Part shown: positions 56,101-64,000 of the stretch, piece after piece | Numbering within the stretch: position 1 is the stretch's first letter | Layout: each line of letters starts with the position of its first letter | Assembly (NCBI RefSeq): GCF_027172205.1 | Contig: NC_070614.1 | Location: 46,936,001-47,000,000 of the forward strand | Direction of reading: 5' to 3' | Length of the DNA stretch: 64,000 nt | Source of the DNA: Podarcis raffonei | Taxonomy: Eukaryota > Chordata > Lepidosauria > Squamata > Lacertidae | Position numbers and translations under genes: made by a program | Notes under the pieces: model-generated | The model's database searches: none | Told to the model about the DNA's origin: nothing | What the model saw: the letters and a program-made list of their open reading frames with translations, nothing else

Positions 56101-59100
56101 GTCTTTTTGTCAAGTTTTATGAACATGGATAAGACCTGGATAAGATAAAATCTTTATTGGTGTCAGCCACAAGCCATAGCAAATGACTCAAATACAATCA
56201 AATACAGATATAGCTAGATTATTCACTATAATACTTCCAAACACAGTGCGTACCTCTGGTTACGTACTTAATCCGTTCTGGAGATCCGTTCTTAACCTGA
56301 AACTGTTCCTAACCTGAAGCACCACTTTAGCTAAAGGGGCCTCCTGCTGCCGCAGCGCAATTTCTGTTCTCATCCTGAAGCAAAGTTCTTAACCCGAGGT
56401 ACTATTTCTGAGTTAGCGGAGTCTGTAATCTGAAGCGTATGTAACCTGAAGCATATGTAACCCAAGGTACCACTGTAGTTTTATTATTGTGTAGTGGTTG
56501 AACTTGGATCTGGGAGACCAAGGTTAAAATCACAACTTGGCTATGAAGCTCACTTGGTGACCTTGGGCCAGTCACAGCCTCTCAGCTTCACCTGCCTTAT
56601 AGAGTCATTGTGGATCTGAACTGAGGAGAACTATGTATGCTACCTTGAGTTTCTTGGATAAAAAATGTGGAATATAAATGCAATTTTTTAAAATTGTTAA
56701 AGCTTTTATGAAATTGGAATGCTCCCTCCCCCAACAGATCCCAAAATTAGAAGACACGATATTCTCTTTCTGCATAGCATTTAGTCAGGATAGGAAAGAT
56801 CAACATTATTTCTCAGTAGCTTTTGTTGCTTCGGGAGGGTTGATCTCAGAAGGTGATGCTGGGAGACTGCTGTTCCACACAATTAATGTCGTGAAAACAT
56901 AATAATGGCCTATATCCCAGTATCACATTGGCCAACACAGTACCTTTGAGAAGTTCACAATCAAGTCCTGAATGCAAAGGCGTTCTCCCCATTAATGATT
57001 CCCAGTGCCTGGCATTCAGAGGTATACTGAAATGGACATGTGAGGAAGCATAAAGTGTCATCTACCTGACAATTCTGGGAAAAGTCATCAGTATTGTGAT
57101 TAAAAACCAATTTCAGCACCCATCATCTGATTACGAGGTGTTTGGAATTGGTGTTAGTTTAGGAAAGGATAAGATTGAATAAGCTGAATCTTTTCTGAGT
57201 CAAGAACTGTCCAAGAACTATCACCCACAATATCTGAGAACCCAAGGTTGAAGAACATCATTATCAGGTAGCTTGGGCAGCAACTGACAATGATCATAAC
57301 AAGTAAATCCTTTCACATGGGTGTGAGTGATAGGTGTTCTTTCACTTTCTACTTTACTAGAATAAAGCCATTTCATTTGGGAGACATTACCTGCCAAGGT
57401 TGAACACTGTGAAGGTCAAGCCTTTCAGACACCATCACTGCTCTGTACTTGACCCAAGAGGAGTACATGGCGTGCAAAGCATGTGCTATAGCATAGACAG
57501 CATTATAGACACTGTAACTGTGGCCAGTCATGCCCATTTCAAACACAGACCTGGGAAGGCTCTCCGGTTTCTCATCTCCAGTACATGTTGCATTCAGTAT
57601 CTCCGACGACATGGAATTTGAAAAAGAACATTCAAATGCCTGCTCCCAGAAAACCTTGAAAAATCCATCTTCATCTGCTGAGTTGGGGTTTTTGTTCTGG
57701 ATATATGTTTGGAACCCATTAGGTTCATTTGAGTGAATTGCGAAAGATATGGCTCCATGGAATAGTTGAAAATTCCATGTCCTTATCATGGATGTTACAG
57801 AAAAATCTATCTGAGCTGTCATAATCCACACTTTCCCAACAGATGTGTCTTCATTATATTCACGAAAGAACAGAGCTACTACGGTGGTCAACCACATTAT
57901 GGTCATAGTTTCACCATAAGTGACAAACGCTCTGGCTTTGCTCTCCATGAAAGGTGTGTTAATACTCCACCCCATATCAATCAATTCATCAAAAGAAAGG
58001 AAATTGCCTTGGTTTGGGATTCTTTGTATGAAAGCTGGACAGATTCTATTCTGGGAAAGCAGGGGCTCTAAAGCCTGCAAAAAATGGTCTCCACTGTCAT
58101 CATCCACAGCAAAGAGCCCAATCCATGTCCATCCAAAATGCTGAAGCAAATGGATAATCCCCATATACTGCTGGGATTCACTGGGCACCATGCGGTAAAA
58201 GGAAGAGGCATGTTTTGTACGACCCTCTTCCAGGGCAAATGATCCATACGCAAGCTGAAAGACCAAAATAAAACTAAAGATTGCTTGTATAGAGATTGGA
58301 TATTAGGAATACCTGAGTGCATTCTTATGTGATTGTATACCGCATATGTGGAGGTAAAATTCTTATTTTAATTTCTACCTTTGCTTAAATACAACAGTGT
58401 TAACTTCAATGGCTCATTTGGATATTGCATTTGGAAGAAATGTGGTAACATAATGTAATCTATACTAGGGTTACCAGACGTCCCCGCTTCCCGGGGACAG
58501 ACCCCGGATTTGCGAATAAGTCCCCAGACAAATTCCATTCCCAGAATGTCCCCGGATTTCATCTAATGTCCCCAGAAAACACAGCGGCGGCAGTCTCAGC
58601 AGCCCGGAGCAGTTGGCTCTGGCTGGCTTCAGGTGCTGCTCGGAAGTCCCCATATGACCATGGTGCCGGGGTTCTAAGATGCAGCTTTCAGGCTGCCTCC
58701 ACCTTCCCTGAGCCCAGCAGCTAAGCTGTGAAGGGAGGCTTCATGCTGCCTATCGGAGCAGCCTCCCAACTCCTACTTGCTTGCAACAGGAGCAGGGCGG
58801 GGATCTCTCAGCTGGGAAGGGAGGCTTCACGCTGCCTATCAGAGCTTGCGTGCAAGCAGGAGGGGGCAAGGATCTCTCAGTTAGGCAACGAGAAGCCTCC
58901 TGCCCCAGCTGAGGGATCCCTGCCCCTTCCTGCTTGCACACAAGTAGGAATGGGATTGGGGCTGCTGCGATGGGAAGGGAGGCATCACACTGCCTGCTGC
59001 TCTTGGCCCTCCTTCTCCACCTTCCATGCCTGAGCCACCATGCACTGCTTCCCCACCACCACCGAAGAACCAACAACTCAAGGGCTGCCCAGGCTCATGG

Positions 59101-59211
59101 AGAAAGGAGATAGAAGCCTTGGAGGAAGGGGAAACATGGCAGCTGAGGTCAAGGTGGCAGTCACCCCTTTGCCACCGCCATCACTGCAGCATCAACGTCC
59201 CGAACGTGTAG

Positions 59212-59245
<34 letters not shown>

Positions 59246-61233
59246 GTCCCCGGATTCATTGAAAAAAAATCTGGTAACCTTAATCTATATACAGTACTCA
59301 TGATAAAGGGGGGGGGATGTGCTAGACTCCCCTTACTCTGTCCCCCCCTTTTTACTAGTTTTGATAAGCCATTCCCCATTTGGTGAAGTTCTTTAAATAT
59401 TGTATAATTTTTTATTTTATTTTTTACAGCCAGCCTTTCTTCTGTGACTTTCATAGCCCCAGCATCACCCCCAGAATTAGAAAACATGAATTACATGTAA
59501 GATTAGACCACCAGTCCACCCCCATTACCTGTGGGATCTTGTAGAGGACTAAGATGTCTGCCATGTGGAAAGAGATATCAGAGCCAAGTGCACCAATAAT
59601 GGCTACTAGGTTCTTCTGGGTGCCACATGTATAGTTGGGGACAAACCGGTGTGATTTGAAGAGCAAGTCTAGCATAGTACGATAGAACATCTTCTCCTGG
59701 TAGTAGCTGTCATAGATGTGGAACCCAAGTGTGACATTGGGCAAAATCTTGGGATTCTCATTGATTTCACTGATGGCAAATGCCAAAGCTAGGATGTGTT
59801 GGTAGAACTTTGTCACCATGCTGCAAGGAGTTATACGTCCTTTCAGAAACGAGTTCTGGACTGTGTAAAATGGAGTTTTCAGAACTCAGGAATGCTATGA
59901 CTTCCAAGACTGCATAAACCCAATCTGAATTTGAAATGCTCCTATTTAAATATAGTATGATAGTCTTTTGGTGTTTTTGAATAGATGGAGCAAGTGGGGG
60001 GGGGACAATCACAATGGCAGTGAAAAAAAGAGCTATAGTCAATAATTTCAAAGCTGATCAGAGACAGAGAGGGAGGACCACAAACAGATAGGAAAATATG
60101 TGGTATATTTGTCCCTTCAACACAGTTTGTCTATTAAGTCTTTTACTAGTTTTCTGCCCCTGAAGCTAAGGTCTTATCCATGCAAATCCAGTGCTTTATT
60201 ATAACGTGTCCAGAGGAGGGCAACCAAAATGGTCAAAGGCCTGGAAACAATGCCTTATGAGGAACGGCTAAGGGAGCTGGGCATGTTTAGCCTGGAGAAG
60301 AGGAGGTTAAGGGGTGATATGATAGCCATGTTCAAATATATAAAAGGATGTCACATAGAGGAGGGAGAAAGGTTGTTTTCTGCTGCTCCAGAGAAGCGGA
60401 CACGGAGCAATGGTTCCAAACTACAAGAAAGAAGATTCCACTTAAACATTAGGAAGAACTTCCTGACAGTAAGAGCTGTTCGACAGTGGAATTTGCTGCC
60501 AAGGAGCGTGGTGGAGTCTCCTTCTTTGGAGGTCTTTAAGGAGAGGCTTGACAACCATATGTCAGGAGTGCTCTGATGGTGTTTCCTGCTTGGCAGGGGG
60601 TTGGACTCGATGGCCCTTGTGGTCTCTTCCAACTCTATGATTCTATGATTCTATGATAAAGTAGTGACAAATTCTTTTAAGGCTGGTTGATAATTGACAG
60701 CTTAAATTGGGAGGGATTTTAAATCATTTTTTTTATTAGGGAGGGGAAATTCTTCCAAAAGTTATGTGGGGTTACTACTGGCTCAAGGGATCGTTCTTGC
60801 TTTCTTTATTCCCCAATTACCCAAACCTCTAGCATGGAACACTTGCCTACCAATTGTGTTGTCCAGAAAAAGTTAAAGAAACCTGCTACGTTAGATACAT
60901 CCCATATGTATTTTTTTTTAAAAAAAAGAAATACTATGTCTTATATTTTATAATCCCTGGGCTTCCCAACTCAAAAGTTATCCAATGTGGAAATGGAAGA
61001 GTTTCTTACATTGGAAGATCAGTGCCCAGCTCCTGAGAAGGATATACCTGGAAGGAAAATTTGGGGGAAATGTAAAGGATCTGAGAGGCAATCCCACCAA
61101 TGAGGTGGTTCCCAGGCTCATACCACTCATGGGGAACAGGGAGGGAGTCCATTGCAGGGCACATCGCAGAATGTATTTTGCACCCCGTCAGAGGCAGCAG
61201 CAGCAGCAACAATAACAACAGGCACTTCACCAT
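53198..61233 (-). CDS. V2R-G: vomeronasal type-2 receptor, complete six-exon gene (878 aa)
   Basis: Exons in coding order are 61010-61233, 59529-59820, 57391-58254, 55835-56062, 55086-55212 and 53198-54099; total 2637 bp in frame with GT-AG introns. The start at [14 protein letters not shown] puts the hydrophobic core at the N-terminus; an in-frame ATG 45 bp upstream would add a charged leader. This is the most diverged member: exon 1 ends QELGTDLP, exon 4 reads [20 protein letters not shown], exon 5 [20 protein letters not shown], and the C-tail [17 protein letters not shown] departs from the RPELNSRE consensus. The locus is larger (8 kb) because of an hAT-like element, a MITE, SINEs and a CR1 in its introns. 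Same expected role as its neighbours, probably a different V2R subfamily. Confidence 0.92.
56145..56243 (-). repeat. LINE 3' tail, antisense
   Basis: AAAATCTTTATTGGTGTCAG followed by CCACAAGCCATAGC resembles the tail at 18020-18060 in intron 2 of V2R-B. Fragment only, in intron 3 of V2R-G. Confidence 0.5.
56244..56475. mobile_element. Tigger/pogo-like MITE (copy 3 of 3)
   Basis: Begins CAGTGCGTACCTCTGGTTA, ends CCCAAGGTACCACTG and is followed by TA. The interior matches the other copies, inverted relative to copy 1. Located in intron 3 of V2R-G. Confidence 0.8.
56495..56695 (+). repeat. tRNA-derived SINE
   Basis: Has GGATCTGGGAGACCAAGGTT (degenerate B box), TGGTGACCTTGGGCCAGTCA and the tail GGAATATAAATGCAA. 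Better preserved than the copy at 30290-30470. Confidence 0.75.
58465..59281. mobile_element. hAT-like non-autonomous DNA transposon
   Basis: Inverted ends TAGGGTTACCAGA and TCTGGTAACCTT, with an 8-bp direct repeat AATCTATA at 58457-58464 and 59282-59289 as expected for hAT insertions. About 817 bp, GC-rich interior with TCCCCGGATT near both ends and three imperfect GAAGGGAGGCTTCA-type units. The many overlapping frames inside are by-products of GC content. Located in intron 2 of V2R-G. Confidence 0.75.
59213..59245 (+). repeat. ATTG microsatellite
   Basis: Eight or so GATT units in tandem inside the hAT-like element. Confidence 0.9.
60207..60657 (+). mobile_element. CR1 LINE, 3' end
   Basis: An open frame of 115 codons with [20 protein letters not shown] and a stop, followed by the 3' UTR and ATTCTATG octamer repeats. 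5'-truncated. Located in intron 1 of V2R-G; near-identical to 18798-19242 in reverse orientation, which suggests recent activity of this family. Confidence 0.93.
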
Positions 61234-61500
61234 CTCTGCATAAATGTCTTTCCCTTGAGCAGAATCTCCTGTGTCCACCTAAAGCCTCTCCACTGGCACC
61301 TATCTCAGTTTTAAAAGAAACTGACAATTGATAGCAAAGGACTCTGTCACTATACACTGCAAAGAGAAGCATGGAGGACAGGAAGCATACATGGATTTGA
61401 AGCCAGGAGTCTTGTATCATGGAAAGTGGAGGAACTTTCACAATTCAATGTGACAAAGCCCTGTCCCTCATTCCGGCTCTAAATGTCACAAAAGGGAGGT

Positions 61501-61610
61501 TTTATAGACACTTTCTGAATTGGTTACTGATGCTATTTATGGTGCCTTCTGGAAAGCAGTCCACTAAACTGATTGTTATGGTATGGGTAATTATAGGGAG
61601 ATATAATCAC
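61501..61610 (-). promoter_or_regulatory. Candidate promoter module of V2R-G
   Basis: The coding strand has TATAAAA (plus TTTATA at 61501-61506), about 270 bp above the ATG, and the motif GGGTAATTATAGGGAGATAT (plus, 61585-61604) 79 bp further out. The module is diverged like the gene, but its order and spacing are kept. Confidence 0.45.
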
Positions 61611-61619
61611 CTGCTCTGA

Positions 61620-61822
61620 GTTCTAGCCCTGAATCAGACCATTAGTAGCAGGTGTGTCTAACTTCTACCTAATAGCTCAGTAATGTCTGCATAGACCTGA
61701 ATAGGTCCTCCTGAGTTTCAGACGGGGGCATTTTCAGGCCTATCTGGAGATGCCAGGAATTCAACTTAGGACCGTCTGTATGCAAAGCAGATGTTACACC
61801 ACTCAGCTACAGCTCTTTCTGA
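61620..61822 (-). repeat. tRNA-Ala-derived SINE
   Basis: The minus strand begins like a tRNA (GAGCTGTAGCTGAGTGGTG, then CATCTGCTTTGCATACAGA around the anticodon) and passes into a non-tRNA body with ATTACTGAGCTATTAGG and AATGGTCTGATTCAGG. A cloverleaf is no longer supported, so it is not a tRNA gene. Confidence 0.7.
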
Positions 61823-62074
61823 ATTACCACAATGGTGGTAATGCTTCGAGAGAAGCATTGACTGGCTTCACGGCTTGTCCCACATCATGATCTTTTGCAT
61901 AGCACACACATACATTGTGATTCGTGATATACTGGCAGGTCAAATTTTATGAAACAGTTGTGACAAGTGGGCTTCAAACCAGTTTTGGATGATGTATTGA
62001 TATACCACCAATCTTTATATGGGATTAGGCTTTCTCATATATTTATTCCCTAATCCTATAATTCATTATTATTA

Positions 62075-62076
62075 TT

Positions 62077-62108
<32 letters not shown>
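62075..62108 (+). repeat. ATT/AAT microsatellite
   Basis: ATT units turning into AAT units. It is the likely simple-repeat tail of the LINE that follows. Confidence 0.9.
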
Positions 62109-62109
<1 letters not shown>

Positions 62110-62775
62110 TTAATTTTACCCCACCCTTCTTGGTTTAAAAACCGGGCTCAGGGCAGCTAACAGCAAATACAAAACATTGATTAAAATGCGACTTAAAAAC
62201 AGCACAAAACAGCATAAAATACAACATAAAATGCAGCATCAATATCAGTAAAATTCAAAAATTCAGAGGTCATTGGTGGGTGGGGAGAAAAAGAAAAAAC
62301 AAACCCAGTCAATAGACATCAAATGATCACCAGGGCTAACTGGCCAAGTTGGTCCTACTAGGGCCAGCAAGGAGACTAGGGAAGAATTTAAATGTGGGGT
62401 CCCAGAAAGGGTTTCTTCATAGAAGAGGATAGGGAAACGGGAATAGAGGATCAGACTAATTCAAATTGAAGGCCAGGAGGAATAGCTCTGTCTTACAGGC
62501 CCTACAGAAGGAGATCAAGTCCTGCAGGGCCCTAGTCTCATGGGACAGAGCGTTCCACCAGGTCGGAGCCGTCACTGAAAAAGCCCTGGCCCTGGTGGAG
62601 GATAGTCTGGCTTCCTTAGGGCCCAGGACCTTTAAGCTATTATTATTCATGGACCTTAGGGTACACTGTGGGACATACCAGGAGAGGTGGTCCCGTAAGT
62701 ACGAGGGTCCTAGACCACATAGGGCTTTAAAGGTCAAAAACAACACCTTAAACCTGACCCTATACTCCACCAGGA
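62109..62775 (-). mobile_element. L2-like LINE, 3' end, antisense
   Basis: The minus-strand frame at 62456-62770 reads FKVLFLTFKALCGLGPSYLR...YVPQCTLRS...ARAFSVTAPTWWNALS, the C-terminal segment of L2-clade LINE proteins, followed by a 3' UTR and a trinucleotide tail. 5'-truncated. Confidence 0.75.
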
Positions 62776-62928
62776 GTACACCCTATACTTCTTCATTTTT
62801 CATTTTTCTTCCCTCTCACCCACCAACACCAGCAAAAAAGAAAAGGGGGGAATGTTTTTGATTATTTTCTGGTGATGGTTAAGTTGTTGGTTCCCCCCGA
62901 ATAGCTTCCCTCTATATTAAAAAGGAAG

Positions 62929-62930
<2 letters not shown>

Positions 62931-62973
<43 letters not shown>
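62931..62973 (+). repeat. GTT microsatellite
   Basis: About fourteen TTG units in tandem. The stretch 62976-63425 has no gene. Confidence 0.95.
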
Positions 62974-63429
62974 ATTTAAAGGAGATTATCACTTTGATAG
63001 ACTGATAAAAAGAGAGAGACTGGTGGAATGGGTACTTGGCGGAGGGGGGCATTTGTGTCACAATAGGGGGAAATGGGGGGGGGGGATTTAAAGAGCTGCC
63101 TTATGCTGAAATGGGAGTTTGGTTAGTTGTGAGGTGAGAATGATGTGGAGGGCAAGCAGTGTTTTTCGGTAAGCAGTGCACGCAAATTTGTGTCTGCTCA
63201 CAAGCAAGCCCTATTAAATTCAATATGGCTTTCCCTGAGGAAAGGAGAAATTAATTTAGTAGAGTGGAGTTTAATCATGCAGAGCTCCCTCCTTATTGAT
63301 ATTTTGCACTGTTTAGCTGGTGATATATTATCATGTTGAAAACCAGATATTGCCCAGTCCAAATTCTTTATATCCCTGCCCTTATACCTTGAGGTCTCCA
63401 GGGAAGTCACTATTAGCAGTCCCTCAAGA

Positions 63430-63766
63430 GCCACAGAGCCCAGGCTTGCTGATCGGAAGGTCTGCGGTTCGAATCCCTGCGACGGGGTGAGCTCCCGTTG
63501 CTCGGTCTCTGCTCCTGCCAACCTAGCAGTTTGAAAGCACGAAGTGCAAGTAGATAAATAGGTACCACACCAGCGGGAAAGTAAATGGCATTTCCGTGCG
63601 CTGCTCTGGTTCGCCAGAAGCAGCTTAGTCATGCTGGCCACATGACCCGGAAGCTGTACGCCAGCTCCTTCGCCCAGTAAAGCGAGATTAGTGCTGCAAC
63701 CCCAGAGTTGTCCGCGACTGGACCTAACGGTCAGGGGTCCCTTTACCTTTACCTTTAAGCTTTGGA
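63430..63766 (+). repeat. Full-length squamate tRNA-derived SINE
   Basis: A near-perfect pol III B box, GGTTCGAATCC, lies at 63466-63476. The body runs through GTAGATAAATAGGTACCAC and GGCCACATGACCCGGAAGC. It ends GGTCAGGGGTCCCTTTACC. It resembles Sauria-type SINEs with a Bov-B-like tail; the exact family name is from memory. Confidence 0.8.
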
Positions 63767-63789
63767 TGCAAGATCACATCCATCAGGAT

Positions 63790-63995
63790 TTATCAACATA
63801 TCAGTTTATATTTTGTTTCTTAGGTATAGGACTTCATCTCTCATCAAAGTTTGCATCAATTCTGCAGACCTGGCACCAACAGAAGAAAGCTTTCTTGCCT
63901 CTAATATCTTATTTGACTATAATCAGTAACCACATCAATACCCCCTTGGCTCCTGGTACCACCTTTGCAGAGCAGAAGTATATAGTCTAATAATG
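63790..63995 (-). repeat. LINE-like fragment matching 31430-31600
   Basis: GAAGAAAGCTTTCTTGCCTC, then AACCACATCAATACCCCCTTGG, parallels the remnant between V2R-C and V2R-D. The flanking 63340-63430 likewise matches 31290-31360. No intact frame. Confidence 0.45.
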
Positions 63996-64000
63996 TGTTT

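Noticed and set aside
58728-59225. Several overlapping long frames on both strands
   Set aside because: They are open because of high GC content inside an hAT-like element; none has a recognisable domain or codon bias.
61740-61822. tRNA-Ala-like sequence on the minus strand
   Set aside because: The A-box and anticodon-like parts are followed by a SINE body and the cloverleaf is degraded, so it is a SINE head and not a tRNA gene.
62456-62861. Two opposing frames of 104 and 131 codons
   Set aside because: The minus frame is the L2-like LINE C-terminus and the plus frame is its shadow.
63430-63530. tRNA-like B box GGTTCGAATCC suggesting a tRNA gene
   Set aside because: It continues into a SINE body with the standard tail, and no closing acceptor stem is present.

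Overview
The window is vertebrate genomic DNA, almost certainly from a squamate reptile (lizard or snake). It holds CR1, L2-like and L1 LINEs, tRNA-derived SINEs, Tigger-like and hAT-like short DNA transposons, a Penelope-like element and DIRS/Ngaro-like fossils. These lie between members of a tandem array of vomeronasal type-2 receptor genes (V2R, class C GPCRs), and squamates are known for large V2R families. I read no species from the sequence.

All V2R genes are on the minus strand. Labels used here: V2R-0 (exon 1 only, cut by the left edge), V2R-A (3359-11623), V2R-B (14476-21811), V2R-C (24337-29508), V2R-D (32546-38499), V2R-E (41790-46423), pseudogene V2R-F (about 47514-50013) and V2R-G (53198-61233). 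The six complete genes have the standard V2R layout: exon 1 signal peptide; exon 2 start of the Venus-flytrap domain (292 bp in all); exon 3 main ligand-binding lobe (864-867 bp); exon 4 (222-228 bp); exon 5 cysteine-rich linker (127 bp in all); exon 6 seven-helix domain (902 bp in all). The inferred exons join in frame to open proteins of 875, 875, 875, 885, 871 and 878 residues.

The array grew by local duplication. V2R-A and V2R-B sit in tandem units of about 10 kb that share introns and flanks. V2R-F is a decayed relative of V2R-D that lost exons 1-4 and then took a Penelope-like insertion in exon 6. Four further orphan exon scraps lie between or inside the genes. A 3.6 kb L1 with a long open ORF2 sits in intron 4 of V2R-A, bounded by an 18-bp target duplication; V2R-B preserves the empty site.

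The main observation beyond gene content is a shared upstream module. Each gene start, including the V2R-F remnant, has a TAATTA/ATTATC plus C-run motif, written GATAATTGCAGGGGGAGATA on the plus strand. It lies about 76-90 bp above a TATA-like sequence, which in turn lies about 145-270 bp above the ATG. This resembles the homeodomain plus O/E (Ebf) logic known for chemoreceptor promoters, and it is a candidate common V2R promoter.
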